The notes: generated by a model not told the origin, from the letters alone. Shown: positions 1-12,600, counted from the first letter of the stretch. The stretch is 61,202 nt of DNA from Gnetum montanum (GCA_015680685.1 MNCI01000614.1:374777-435978); one strand, 5' to 3'. Made by a program: numbers and translations.

Positions 1-115
1 ACGCGATATCGTAGGGGATGCGATATCGCGTCGGCCACGATATCGCGTACACGATATCGTAGGGGATGCGATATCGCGTCGGCCGCGATATCACGTACGC
101 GATATCGTGGCTTGT
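1..115. repeat. 48-bp tandem repeat of GATATC palindromes in the LTR U3
   Basis: Bases 1-48 and 49-96 are near-identical 48-bp units and a partial third unit follows. Seven GATATC cores occur in about 115 bp, most embedded in CGCGATATCGCG-like palindromes. The shared word GATATCGCATCCC (read on the minus strand) also occurs in the young LTR at about 57492. Function is unknown; the position upstream of the LTR promoter suggests an enhancer-like or hairpin-forming block. Confidence 0.85.
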
Positions 116-133
116 GCAATCTGCGTCTCATCA
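1..133 (-). mobile_element. Family A (Athila-like gypsy) LTR, U3 end, cut by window edge
   Basis: On the minus strand this segment begins TGATGAGACGC at base 133 and runs left out of the window. The complete family A LTR at 57465 begins TGATGAGATGCG and carries the same GATATC-rich block close behind its start, so this is the U3 end of a related LTR in reverse orientation. Its outer edge falls inside a copia LTR that resumes at base 134, so the gypsy element (or solo LTR) inserted there and its body lies to the left. CpG is still abundant, so it is younger than most of the window. The predicted 5-bp target duplicate is gtttc (134-138). Confidence 0.8.
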
Positions 134-388
134 GTTTCAAATGCTTCCTCTCATTAATTTGTCTTCTTCCTAGTCCTTAGATCATCTTTATTTGATTTTT
201 GAGATTTGTTTTTCTTCATACTCATCATTATTCTCATCTTTCACTTTGTCATTTCATTGTAGATATCATTTTCCTTGAGTTCTCATATCTCATTGTCGAG
301 TTCTAGTTTATGTGTTGCAAACACAACATGCACAACAAGCATTCTATGGTCTCCATTTTCATTAATTTTTTGATGTACCAAAAGGTCA
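134..388 (-). repeat. Copia 3' LTR fragment (U3 end)
   Basis: Aligns with the right part of the 5' LTR; for example the shared word taccaaaaggt occurs at 376 and 4853. The U3 start on the minus strand is TGACC at 388-384. The rest of this LTR was displaced to the left by the family A insertion. Confidence 0.75.
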
Positions 389-403
389 AAATCTCCCCAT
401 TTT
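389..403 (-). other. Polypurine tract of the copia element
   Basis: On the minus strand the bases just before the 3' LTR read AAAATGGGGAGATTT, a purine-rich run directly abutting the TG of the LTR, as expected for the plus-strand primer of an LTR element. Confidence 0.7.
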
Positions 404-2750
404 TGGTAATGTCCAAAACTTAAGAAAATGGGTTAGTAGGTCCTGAAATCAATTGAGCTAAAGATGATACATCCCTACTATAGTACACAACTCATAAGTC
501 ATTAAGACATTTATGAATTTTGAATGAGAACATTTATGACAAAGAACCTAGGATAAGAACATTAGTACGATCATAATGTCAAAAAGATAATCATCAATAC
601 CATCATAAGATTAGAGCTATTTCTAGGTTATTATCATTTAATATCTATATTTATCATTACACTAGTTCAAATATATTCACCAAATCCTAATGTTTCTTAA
701 TCCATAAGATCATTGTCATATTTCATAAATCACAATCATCTGACAAGTCATCACTTCTAAGATCATCTCATTTATATCACAATCACATGTGATATCCATA
801 ATAGCATACCATGAAATTCGTTTTCTTTGTAGACATCATCAAAAAGGAGTGGAGCTTGAGAACTATCTATAAGATAGATCAAAAGAATGCACAATCTTCA
901 TCGAAGTAAGACCTCATAAAATTTTCTAAATACATTTCCATAACCACTAGAATTTCATTTGAACAAGTACATACATACTCAACTTATAAAAGATATATTA
1001 GTTCTTAGATCAAGAGATAAAGTAATTTCTAAGATGTCCATATTGATCTCATGTATCTTATGGAAGTTTAAGATATATTATCCATTCATTTTCAGAACTT
1101 CCTAAGAGGTTTTCATAATTTTAGAATCAAAGTGTAACTACTTCATCTTGCTTTATTTTTGTTCATATTAACAATAGAGGGCTTAAGTACTCAAAAGAAT
1201 ATATATTCATAGTATGTCAATGATGTAGTATTATCATATAGATATATTCAAATGAATTCTAGATACTCATACTATTAATGATCACTCTTAAGTAATAGAA
1301 ATTTTAAAGATTGAATCAAAAACATTTTTCTCTTTTACCTTGAATTTGTATTAGATGAATATACCTTTTGTTGCCTTCCTAAGATTTATGTCTTGGAGAA
1401 GATCTTCATAAACTTCCAAGTATCGATGCTTCATAATAATTCATGAGGTCCAAGCTTCCCCTACATATGTGCTTATCCTTTATTTAACATTTTCAAAGCC
1501 TAAAGCTAATTTTTCATAATCTTTCTTATTTAAAAATATTAATTAATCCAAAAATATTTGTAGAAAGATAAAAATATTAAAAAAAATGAGTAGCCACATA
1601 TCATAACAAATTTTTCTTTCTTGATCATTCAACCATTCCTTTCTTTATCATTTTTGTACAAAACTTGGTTCAAATTAGTGGCATCTTATGATAAACATGG
1701 ATACAATGTCATTCTTGATTCTCAGATTTAGATTTTCTTTAAGAATAAACCTTTATAAGGATCTATAAGAAACTAAATAGTTTAAGAGATAGCATGAGAG
1801 ATAGCCATACTATTTTATTCTCCTTTTCTATAGATAAATATGTTTTCTTTAAAAAGAATTTATTAAATATTCAAAAACTAACAAAAATTTTAACAAGAAA
1901 GTATGGAAATAGAAACCTACCATAACTTACCTTACTGGATTATTGAGGTGAGAAAGAACTAATGAAGTTTTAGATGAGGTCCTCTATCATGGAGTACCTC
2001 CTTACCTTTTGATTTTCTTTCATTAGTTCCTTTACTAATGTCTTCAATCTTGTATGGCAGTCCTTCTTGTTCATGTTCTTCAAGATAGGAGAATCTATGG
2101 TCATTTATTATATCATCCATTATTCTAAATAATTTTCCAACTTTTAGCTCATTCTCATTCCAAGTTACTGCATCCTACAAGATACACTTACTAGGTTCCT
2201 TTTGACAAGACCAAGCATCAATGTTATTTTTTCCAATATGAGGATAATCATAATTTTGTTTAAATCCATAGTTTTTACAAAAAAATAAAGTGTTTTCTTC
2301 AAGAATAGAGTTATCAAACTTAATTACACTTGATCTGGTGCCTACACCCTTTTGTGGGATTTCCTCTAAGCTTTCACTTCTAGGATGCATTTCATTATTT
2401 TCATTGACTTATTCTTCTAGAGTATCCTTGCATTTCTCTTCATCTAATAGGATTAGTAGTTAAACCTCAACATTTATGTTTGAGATTTCCATTTTTAATT
2501 AGAAGATAAGGTATGAATTTTAGAAAAGTTTCTATTTATATTTTTCTTTAACTTTTTCAATAAATAATGTAGGATAAGAATTTCTTCACGTAGCTCACTA
2601 TACCTATCATCATACTTACCTCTTGGTTCATTAGAAATTTGTGATGAATTTTCATTTGTAAGTGGAATATATATAGGCTAATAATATTTTGCAGTATCAT
2701 CAATCTTGTCTTCAATTTACACTCCATCATCTTGACTTATGTAGAAATTG
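404..2750. other. Copia internal region without recognisable pol
   Basis: About 2.3 kb of AT-rich DNA between the gag knuckle and the PPT. I looked on the minus strand for the copia integrase, the RT YVDD box and RNase H motifs and saw none. The only sizeable minus-strand reading frame, 2390-2175 (71 codons, polar, no recognisable domain), may be a gag C-terminal remnant. I cannot assign a function to the rest. Confidence 0.5.
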
Positions 2751-3740
2751 GTCTTATTTATGTCCATCTCAGTCTTATCCTTTTGTGATAACCCACCATT
2801 GCTAGGACATTCAGAGGCCACATGGTATCTTCCACTACATACCAAACATTATATTGAAAAAGCATCAAAATTAGAATTTGAAAACGTTTAACATCTATTC
2901 TTACCTTTAGAGTTGGATTGGTTAGGTCCTAATTGATTGAGGCTTCTTCCTTTTCTTGCTAGAAGTCATTGAACTATTCTTGATAGAAAAGCTATTTTCT
3001 CTTTGCAGCTTGCATCTTGTTTAGATAGTTCCTTTTATTTGGATGTTTATTTTAATGTAATGGGATTTTATTTTGTTTCCCCTTTTCTCATGATATTCAT
3101 TTCATAGGAACTACAAGCACTTTTGAGTTATTCAAATTTTAATACCAAAAAATTCCTAATTTCTTCTGTAGTTGTAACCTTAGGTCTAAATTCAAGTTGT
3201 ATTGTTTTAATAATTTTAATGATGACATCACTTTTAGACAAGTCCTTTCCTATACCTCTAATAGCTAAAAATATATCCTTTGCTCCAAAAAAATTAATCT
3301 TTTATCTTTTCTCCTTCCCTCATTTTGAGTTTGTCATACTAACTTTGCAAAACCAAGAGTTTTGATTGTTTAACTATGGATTTTCCCTCATAGGTAGCTT
3401 GTAAGGTTTTCCAAATTTCTTTAGTAGTTCTACAACTAGCTAACTTATTAAATTCAGATTTATTTAATGCATAATATAAATAATTTTTTGCTTTAGAATT
3501 GTACATGAACTTATCTCTCTTTTGATGTCCAGTTGTTTTGTGGCTTGATGGCCTTTGTTGTGATGTTGACAGGTGGTGTGTAACCTTCAAGGATGAACTC
3601 CCATACCTCAAACTTCATTGACTCAAAGAATCCTAGCATCCTTGCCTTTTAATAAGAAAAATCAAACCCATTGAACATTGGTAGCTTTGTATAGGATATC
3701 CCCTCCATAGTTCACTCTTGAAAGTTGAATTTGAACATAA
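2751..3740 (-). pseudogene. gag: Copia-type gag (UBN2-like) with CCHC zinc knuckle
   Basis: The minus-strand frame at 3611-3339 contains the typical copia gag stretch: a segment like KAKNYLYYALNKSEF followed by TTKEIWKTLQATYEG, the hallmark of the UBN2/gag-polypeptide family that packages the RNA. A zinc knuckle follows at 2848-2801 (C-x2-C-x4-H-x4-C, residues CLVCSGRYHVASEC), which binds RNA. Frames are broken between the two, so no intact protein can be made. The start would lie near 3740, just after the PBS. Family assignment is from motif recognition only. Confidence 0.75.
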
Positions 3741-3750
3741 GATTACCAAG

Positions 3751-3761
3751 GTCTGATACCA
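3751..3761 (-). other. Primer binding site, initiator-Met tRNA type
   Basis: The minus strand reads TGGTATCAGAC, close to the standard plant copia PBS TGGTATCAGAGC that pairs with the 3' end of tRNA-iMet. It sits two bases inside the end of the 5' LTR (..CTCA), which fixes the element's orientation as minus. Confidence 0.85.
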
Positions 3762-3763
3762 CT

Positions 3764-4864
3764 TGAGGATCAAGAACCTACAAGAAGGGGATGAATACAT
3801 TTCCAATTGAAATTATACCTACCACATAAAAATACAAAATTTTACATGGTTCCCTAACTTGGGTATTTCCACACTTAGAGGCTAGAATCTATGCACATCT
3901 CTAGACTTTGTTTCTTATTAAAATGTGAATTGAAGGGCATCACATCTTATACAAGTTTTGAGCTCTGTACCAAAGTATTTTATCACTACCAAACCACTCA
4001 ACCTTGCAAGGTCCCTATAAGCTCAAAATGTGGTTTTAAGGATTACATAACCTTTACAAAATTGAGCTCTACTTTAGAGTGTTTTGACATTGCAAAATCA
4101 CTCAACCTCATAATATTGCAAGCAGATCAATGTGGATGCCTTCTTACAAGAAGCACATCAACTCCATAGGGCAACAAGAAAAATAAAAAGATATAATGAA
4201 AGAATGTAACTAAAATTACAAGTCCTTGTGATTGAAGCTAAAGTCAACATACAACCAAGCATATGATGTCACAATGAAGAACAAGAATATAATAGCATAC
4301 ATATGATAATGATTGTTGTGATGTGAATAATACTTGCGTAATTCTCAAGAATTTAGTATCTTCTTATAGCCTCGAAGCTGCTGAAAACTCCTCTAAATTC
4401 ATGCAATGGCTATCCAACAGCTAGTGTAGAAATCTCCTTCAAAGTTGGAACATCAACTTGAGATTAGCTTCAATTTAGGAGAGACATCTTGTTGAAAAAT
4501 GGAATGTTTGCTATGGGATGTCTCTTGGGAGACATCTTCTCTGGGATAGAAACATCTAGTATTTCTAGGAGACATCTCCTCAACTCTTGGGCTCTAGTTT
4601 TAAAGGCTTATGCTCATCAATTTATCTTCTTTGGAGTCCTTGGGGCATCTTCATTTTATTTATGACCTTTATTTTTATCTATGCTCATTCATGTTCTCAT
4701 CTTGGGCCATATAGTCTTCACTTTATCATTTCGTTGTAGGTACCATTTCCCTTGAGTTCTCCTATCTTGTTGTGGAATTATTTTTTATGTCCTACAAACA
4801 CATCATCCACAACAAACATTCTATTTTCTCCAGTGTCCTTAAAATTTTGACATACCAAAAGGTA
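3764..4864 (-). repeat. Copia 5' LTR
   Basis: 1.1-kb LTR ending next to the PBS. Its right half is the clear counterpart of 134-388. The outer TG has decayed (the plus strand reads ggtaaa where the 3' LTR has ggtca). No clear promoter could be assigned. Confidence 0.7.
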
Positions 4865-6589
4865 AATAAGATCTAGTTACTATGCATGCAATGGTAGCTT
4901 ACCTTAGCTCTTAGCTATGTCTTGCAGTGCTATATGATGTAAAATGAAGTTCTTTTTTGTAAAACATGCTTTTATTTTTGTGGTTTTTAATCCAGTTATG
5001 ACTAATTATGAGTTGCAACCCTTCACATCATGAAAATAATTTTTTTTAAAAAAAAAATTTAAAGTTGCAACCAACTATGAGTTGCATCTAGTTACATCCA
5101 CTAAATTGAGGATCACACCTATCTAAGCTATTTTAAAAATCAGAGAAAGTAACATTATAATGTGGTGCACTCCAAGTTGTAGTCATCTACATTATTCAAA
5201 ACCCAAAAAGATGAGTTCCAAAATGTAGTAAACTATGATCTAGAATCTATTGCAGGTGCCAAACTGCAATAAATAAAATGTCCAAGGTGATAACAACTCG
5301 CAATCAAGCCCACAGTAAAAGTCTAAGAAATTGCAAGTTACACACTATTTGCACTTCCTAGTCAAAAATAATTCTTCCACAAATATCAAGAAAAAGAAAA
5401 GAGAAAATAGAGTAAAGAGAAAAAAAAGAAAAAATAATAAAGAAAAAAATTGTGATAGATGAATAACTAAGATGTTAATTCTTGGTAAATATAAAGAAAT
5501 TTTGTTGAAAAAAATAAATTACTTTCAAAAGAATAATATAAATAAATGGCATTGTCTAGTTTAGACATTCATGAATCATTGTTTACCAACTTATTCATGT
5601 CTTATGGCACTATGCATCTCAAAATACAAAGTCTTCCCTACTAATAATAGTTGTTAGTAATAGGAACTCATATGAATCAACATTATAACCTTTTCCTATG
5701 ATCATGAATAAGAAAGAGCTTTAGCATCTAAAATACCTTATTACCTAGTAATTTTTTTTTTGTTTTCTTTTCTCTAGTGATTATATAATTATTGAACTAC
5801 CATTAAAACATGGTCCATGAACAATGGAAACTTTTCTCTTGGTGTAGTTCCATGGTTTCATAGTATAAGATGTTTATTAGAAAAAACATTCTTAAATCTT
5901 TACACTAGCAATAGGTTATGATTGCGTTTCGAACTATCACTAGTTCATAAACAATAGAATCTTTGCTCCTAGTAAAGATTCATTCCTTATGTAAATCATT
6001 TCCTATGAGTATCCCCATGGTTTATGTTTAATATCCCATAATATCTCTTATCCCATGTCTCTAATTAAGGAAGACCCAAAGCCTCAAGTTTGTCATGATA
6101 TAGCATATTAAGCTAAGAATATGCCTAGTACAACTTAAGAGAATTTAATCACTTGTGAATTGAGAAGGTAACAAACTCTATTCATAATCCAAAATTTTAT
6201 CTATTTATAATGAAACATAAAAGTTAAAAAATATTTCAAAGATAAATATTCCCAAAAATTCATGCCATAGAACAAGTCAAAGTTCCATCAATTTAACTCA
6301 TTGAAGCCTAAATACCATGAAAGATATGTTATCATAGATACTACCAAAGACTCGATAAGAACAATGACCACTACCATGCATAATTATTAATAAAAATGTA
6401 ATTTAGGGTTCATAGTACCTATTACCTAATACTTGTAGAAGATAAAGCATATAACAACAATGTTATTAACCTACCATATTAAGAAGCATGAAGATCAAAT
6501 AATCTCAGAAGGACCCATTTAGAACTAGTCCATGATCAAATTAAATTTAGCTTGTTCAGAAGCATTAGTTAATGTAATCATCTCACTAT
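4865..6589 (-). mobile_element. 3' part of an old gypsy element, unresolved
   Basis: Lies downstream (minus strand) of the integrase remnant at 6590-7485, so it is probably 3' untranslated region and perhaps LTR of that element. I could not find LTR ends or a PPT. It holds a plus-strand purine-rich run at about 5383-5455 (A/G only for most of 70 bases). No coding motif was seen. Confidence 0.4.
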
Positions 6590-7485
6590 CAAGGAATGAA
6601 TATTGTTAAAAATAATGTTTGAGTCATTGACCATTCACACATAAAGGCTTAGAACTACCATACCTAGGATCTTAGTAATCCTGAAAGATCCCTTCCATTT
6701 TGACACTAGTTTCCTAGAAAAATGTCTAAGCTTTATATTAAATAATAACACTAGATCACCTTCTAAGAATAATTTTCTTATAATCTTCTTTTCATACCAC
6801 ATTTTCATCTATTTCTCATACAAACATTGCCTATCTAGAGTGTGCATACTATCTTCATCTAAATGGTTTAAAGCTAATAAATGAGTAGAAAGACATGAGT
6901 CCAATTTTATTTCCAATTCATATTGCATTTGAAAGGACTTATTTTGTATCAAATAAGGAATAAGGCATTTCTTACTGAACACTAATTCATATGGAGTAAA
7001 GGCAAGAGATGACTTATATGATGTACGAATAGCCCATAATGCATCTACTAAATGATAAGACTAATTTGCTCTATTCTTTCCTACAACTTTCTGTAGAATG
7101 TTTTTTATTTTCTTATTCATACTTTCATCTAAATCATTTGATTAAGGGTGATAGCAAGTAGCAACATGATGCATAATTCCCATTTTGTGTACCAATTTTC
7201 CCATTATTTCATTAACAAAATATGTGCCTTGATCTCTAATTAGGATTTGTGGTTACCCAGAGCATGGAATTAAGTCTTCTCTTAAGAACCTAGCTAACAT
7301 TTTAGCATCATCATCTTTAGTTTCTTTTTCCAGGACCCATTTGGTAACATAATCAATAGAAACTAAAATATACTTACAAGAGTTTCTTAAAGGAAAAGGT
7401 CCATTGAAATCAATGGTCCAAATATAGAAGGGCTCACACTCCACTGAGATAAGTAATAATGATGAAACACCATCTAGAAAAAACA
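6590..7485 (-). pseudogene. Ty3/gypsy integrase core and C-terminal domain, truncated
   Basis: The minus-strand frame entering at 7485 reads EPFYIWTIDFNGPFPL and then ILVSIDYVTKWV: the start of the gypsy integrase core with the first catalytic Asp. Further left are IRDQGTYFVNE (second Asp retained, after a stop), a broken YHP segment, ALWAIRTSYKS and, at about 6750-6620, a C-terminal GPY/F-like stretch (RKLVSKWKGSFRI). The N-terminal HHCC finger, RNase H and RT are missing because the LTR of family T copy 1 starts at 7486. Several stops make it a pseudogene. The rest of this element is expected on the far side of the nested insertions. Confidence 0.8.
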
Positions 7486-8890
7486 TGTTGTGACCTATAA
7501 CCTTCACTAGCCAATGCAAGGTAAGAATTTATTATAAATGTAAGATTTGTGATCCTTAAGTTGCAATATTGCATAATTCAAATTTTTGAGGCTAAAAAGA
7601 ATCCCTCATAAGTTGCTACTACATCACTTCCCATGTGAAAAAGGAAATGTCATGTCTATATTTGGGCTTGGGAAGGCTAAAAATGCCTTGGGTAATGCCA
7701 AAATTGACATTTTCATTGGTTGTTGTGGGTGTATAGCCTCAACTACACTAGAATCACCTAGACCCAATGTTGGTAGTGTTTGGTTTTTAGTTTCCCAACA
7801 ATTCCCAGCATAGTTACCACAAAATGCAATGTGGATGTTGTAAGGCCTATGTTGGTGATGTTTGGTTTTTAATTTCCTAGTAATTCCCAACATAGTTGCC
7901 AGAAAACCTAGTGTGGGAGTTGCACACACTAAGCGTTGGAGTTGTTGGGTTTTCCATCTTCACATGGCCAGCATAGTCATCTCAAATTTGCAGGAATCTT
8001 CACATGCCTAGTGTAGTTACCATATTTTCCAATAGCTTTCAACCATGCCAACATAGCTCTCCAAGGCTAAGGTAGTTGAGGTAAAGCTAGTGTACTCACA
8101 AAATTCTGAGTTGGTATGATTTTGATAGCCCTTGGGATCTCAAAACTTGCCATAAATAAACAACTACACTAGGAATAATAACCTATAACACCTACAAATG
8201 ACACCAATTTGTTAGCAATCATGGCAAAACTTTGCAGCCTAAAATTAGTAACCTTGAAGCCTATAAAGGCCAAACTTGAACACATTATTCAATTTTTGAA
8301 CATTTTTGCAACCATACAACCTTGGCAACCTTGATCACCTTAAACTCATTTGACATTTGTAAGAATTTTGGAACAAATTGATATTTTTCTGAGTATCAAA
8401 GACTCTTAGCATAGTACCATTGCTGCAATGGTTAAACACCACCATTTACACCACTTGTACCAAAAGCTACAAATTCAAGTAAAAACTAGCAAGAATCTCT
8501 TAACACTTGGGGTTGGGATGTACCTAGATGATGGAATTTGACTGTAGATTATAACTTTTCAGTGGAACAAGCTTCAACCTTCATCCAAACAAGCTTCTTG
8601 TGCATTTGAACATACAATATGTACTTGAACTCTATACATTAAGCATTTTTACTATTTCAATAAAGTTTATCAATTCATTTGTAGTGTAGATTTCATTTCA
8701 AGTTTAATCCTATGTTTATTCTTAATTGAATCTAGAATTTTATTTTATTTTTCCAATTTCCATTCTTTAAGTCCTTAGGTAATCAGCCAAACCATCAAAA
8801 GTAGCTTGAATCCTTTTTCTTGGAGGTTCTTGGAATTCAAGGTCAGAGCTATTTCTACATCCAAGATATTTAGTTGCTATTATAGTAATC
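7486..8890 (+). repeat. Family T copy 1, 5' LTR
   Basis: Starts TGTTGTGACC, matching TGTTGTAACC at the start of the LTRs of copies 2 and 3. Collinear similarity continues to the word atcaaattttttgg near 8888. A TATA-like cctataaagg lies near 8270 and an AATAAAG polyadenylation-like signal near 8660. The end is uncertain by about 50 bases; 8772-8860 looks unmatched in copy 2. Confidence 0.7.
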
Positions 8891-9898
8891 AAATTTTTTG
8901 GATGTAATAGTTTTCTAGCATTAGGACCTCCACCAAAATTTTCAGTCCAAACCTTTTTCAACCATTTTTCAAAATCAAGTTTTCCACATTCCAAAACCTT
9001 AAAATGTACAAACATTTAATACTAATCCAATGATGGTGCTTAAAAATTAACACCCAACATAGTTGTTGTAGGTGATTCAAGTGTTCACAATATTTTCATG
9101 GTAGCTACTAGAATCTTTGAAACTACCATAGTTTGCATTGAAACCTATAATTTTTGCCTATTAAAATTTGCACACAATGTGTTCTAAGGGCTAGTGTAGT
9201 TCTATTGAGGCATTAAAAATCCTCGTACTATGAAATCTTATGCAAAGTCAACATAGAAACATTTAAGACTCTAGTGTAGTGCTTGGTCAACATCAAAATT
9301 TGCACTTAATTTTTCAAAACTAGTGTACATCCTATAGGATGAAAACATCCCTAGATTGGTTTTACCAAGAAAAAAAATAATCTCACAGCACCTACCCTAA
9401 CATAGTTAGCTAGGAAACATAGTAATCTATTGCACACCTACATAAACTTCCTCTTATTAATTTTTGTTTGAAGGCTAGCATAGTCCTCTACAACACCCAA
9501 GTGTACTACTAGGAAAATCAACATTACACATTCGTTGAGCCAAAATTCGTGCATTTCTCCTAGAGGGGGTATCACCAACGTAGTCTTTCTAGGTAGGAAA
9601 ACCATTTCCTCATCCACCTTTAGCATAGACCTTGTTGGTAGAGCCAACATAGTTTGTTCTTTCAATACCTAAACTTTCACAGCTTCTTAAGTGTAGTATA
9701 TAAGATTTCCACTACAACTTGCAATGTACTTGTAGTTGTAGTTTTAACTATTTTCCAACCATATCTAGTCACATCCTTGTATAATTCCACTTGTTGGAAT
9801 TTTTTTAAATTATTAATTATACATTTTATTAAACCAAATTCAAATCAACAAACATTTCATTTAGCTAGTCAACTATGTTGTCCCTCAACTTGACTAAC
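8891..9898 (+). repeat. Leader of copy 1 with degenerate CTAGTGTAGT-type repeats
   Basis: Between LTR and gag. Words such as gctagtgtagtt, caacatagttg, ctagcatagtcc and gccaacatagt recur at about 9055, 9190, 9270, 9400, 9475, 9580 and 9640. The same vocabulary builds the longer array in the PR-RT spacer of copy 3 and part of the LTR U3. No open frame of note; the extra upstream ORF known from some Ogre elements was not recognised. Confidence 0.55.
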
Positions 9899-12600
9899 AT
9901 GGCTATTAACCATGATGCTATGAGGATCTATGACCTTAAAGATCCTATTATAGCTAAGTGCAGGAAATCACTTAGATTAAGGAAGCAAAGCCTATATTTT
10001 TTGGTCATAAATGAAGATTACTAAAACTTAATTTATGCTAAAATCCAAGTTGTCTTACTCATTTTTGTGAATGAAGGCCAAGGCCAAGCATGAGTATGAG
10101 TTAGTCCATCAAAATGGAAAGGAGTGCATACCCTCCCCCTATGATAAAATACCACTCAACAACACTCGTGCATGTATAATGATGCATTTAATTGAGTTGA
10201 ATGAATATATTGAAAAGCTTAATTTTCAAAGCCAACAGGAGGAGAAATATGAGTTTGGGGCTAAGATTGAACTAGAAAACTTCATAGGAAGCCTCTTACA
10301 ACAATTGGTACCTCAAACCATCGCAACACTTCAGGCTTCCATGCCACTTCTGTAGGACATGTACCTTAACCTTTGTCCCCTATCTACCCAACCATGTTTA
10401 GGTCAGCAACTATTATAGTATCCCATCAAGCACAGTCCATGACCCAACCAATCTTCTATTACTCCTCTATATCTTTTTCCACAAAGATAAGGTCTACATA
10501 GCCATCAACGATGGTCTTCACCACTACTCACCCTTTCATTATACTAGCAGGCTTCATTGTGGGATCCCAAGTGATCCAAGGGTCATATACATCCTTCATA
10601 ACCTTCGTTCCCCAAATACCTACTCCAACCTTGTTATTGTTTTTTGGTCTCCCTATGGCCAAGATGATCTAGCCTCTCTGTTTTGTGCCACAACCCATTT
10701 CAAGGCGATAGACCTTTCAATTCATATGACAACTATTTGTATAGATCCCCCAACCCACCAGAATTCTCCAAGACCTAGGTCAAGCATTCCAAATGATCCA
10801 TGATCATACAAAAGAGTTATGTTAACTTAAAGCTTCGATAACTCAAATAGTAAAAATAATGAACTTCTATTAAGATGATCCAAGTAGTCCTACTTTTCAT
10901 AGATAACTCTTTCATTAGGAATTCCCATACCTCAATTCACCAAATACAACAATGAGGGCAATCATAATGTGCACCTTATAACCTTTGATTTCAAGTGTTT
11001 ATTATTGAAAGTCTAGCCACATATCATAATGTATATTTTTCCTATATCTCTCACTAGGAAAGCCTTGGACTAGTACTATGCATTAGCAATAAGATCTATA
11101 TCCTTACTAGAAGACTTAATATCACAATTTGTTAACCATTTCAAATATAACTTGAAACCAAACATGACTCTTAACTAACTAATGAAGGTCAAGCAAGAAC
11201 TCCTTAAGCTAGTACAAAATTTTATACGACGATGGAACACTCTTCTCAATGAGATTCTTGAATTAATCGCCAAAACTCACCTTATTGCTATATTAAAGGA
11301 GGTGGTTAATGACTTCATGAAGTCTAACCTCTACTACTTAGATCAATGATCACTCAGTCAAGCATTTTTCCAAACCCAAAAGATAGAGGATGTGGCTGAG
11401 GCTAGTCATGGCCTTAAGTATGTGATGTATAAGAATTAACATACATAGAAGGACAAGGAAAGGGGAAGGCAAAGCAATGTAGCTATGGCCACTGTGACTA
11501 AAGAAAATAAAAAAACATAGAGGCCTAAAACAAATAAACTTAAGGCCTCCACAATGAATAATCAATCATCAACATGTGGGGCCTCTGCATCAAATAACAT
11601 GTGATCCAATTTGGAACGAAAATATGAGTCTAAGTACACTACCCTACCTTTAAAACCATCTAAACTCCTTGATCAATTATTAAAGAGTGGAAGAATACAA
11701 TATAAATAAATGACCAAGAATGCTCATAAGACATGATAAACTATGTGAAATCATTAAGAACCCCACTCATGGAACCAAGGATGACCCACTAGGACCTAAG
11801 TACTTCAACCTTGACCATTTTTACTACTTCTGCCAACTACTAGGTCATGATACTGACTTTTTCCTAGTAGTAAAGGATGACCTATAGAAGATGATAGACA
11901 AGGTTGAGTTGGTGCTTGATGCCTCTAATCCAATTTGACTTCAAAACGAATCCATGTAGGTCTACAAGGACTCATTGAATGCCAATAGAAACTCATAGAG
12001 TATAGCTACGTTAAATGTGAACAATGATTCTAGACCTACATGGGAGTCATTCATGATTTAGGTACCTTTTCATAATGATAGGGGTCCTTTACCTTAGTCT
12101 ATTTCAAGGCCTTCTTTTTTTCTTAGGATACCATCGTCTATGCCTCCCATTGAGCCTTTTGTGATTAAAGTAGCCTCTCCCACTAAAGAAAAGCCTATCA
12201 TTGCAACATAACTAGATCCTCTCATAGTAGCCAACACAACAACTTCTTCTCAACTAAATAATAATAGCAAGAAATCACAAAACAAAAAATGTAAGAATTT
12301 CACACCAAAGCCTAAGAACAATGACAATAAGTAGGCCAAGGTATGGAAGGATGTGAACCCAACAAAGCCCACTCCCATCTCATCTACTCCAATGAGAAAT
12401 AACACTTAAGCCACTTTAACTAGTCAATCACCCTAAGCCACAATAGGAGGGAAAATATGCCAAAACACAATGATAAAAGCATGAAGTTGACATCCTAAGA
12501 TGCATGAAGGAAGTTAAGAACAAAAAAGATGAGAACCAACAATGAATGAAAATGACTTCCTCAATGCTATGGAATAGCTCAAGAAGTCACTAAAAAAAAC
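9899..12600 (+). pseudogene. gag: Family T copy 1 gag
   Basis: A possible start ATG at 9899 opens MAINHDAMRIYDLKDP, and the collinear region of copy 2 (RIYNPK..) is similar. An open stretch follows at 10071-10355. The Retrotrans_gag core lies near 11040-11340 (LSLTRKALD, then DLISQFVNHFKYNLKPN and a segment like FIRRWNTLLNEI), the capsid-forming part of gypsy gags. Near 11815-11925 is the Tat-type GH motif region (LGHDTDFFL, then KMIDKVELVLDASN) that takes the place of a classical zinc knuckle. Many TAG/TGA codons and frameshifts interrupt it. Confidence 0.7.

Larger units (their letters stand above)
134..4864 (-). mobile_element. Degenerate Ty1/copia-type LTR element, gag but no visible pol
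   Basis: Minus-strand element bounded by a 1.1-kb 5' LTR on the right (3764-4864) and a 3' LTR fragment on the left (134-388). The LTRs match each other over 134-388 versus about 4594-4864. A tRNA-iMet type PBS, a copia gag with a CCHC knuckle and a purine-rich PPT lie in the expected order. The internal region is only about 3.4 kb, and the 2.3 kb between gag and the PPT shows no copia integrase, RT or RNase H motif. It could be a gag-only non-autonomous element or an element whose pol was deleted. The 3' LTR is interrupted at 133 by a family A LTR. Confidence 0.75.

Noticed and set aside
5383-5455. A/G-only run considered as a PPT
   Set aside because: It is purine-rich on the plus strand, whereas the adjacent gypsy remnant is on the minus strand and no LTR start follows.
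7586-7929. Frames on both strands at the start of the copy 1 LTR
   Set aside because: They fall within LTR sequence shared with copies 2 and 3 where the frames are not kept.
8767-9015. 82-codon minus frame after the copy 1 LTR, looking protein-like
   Set aside because: The matching region of copy 2 (16500-16690) does not keep the frame, and no family was recognised.
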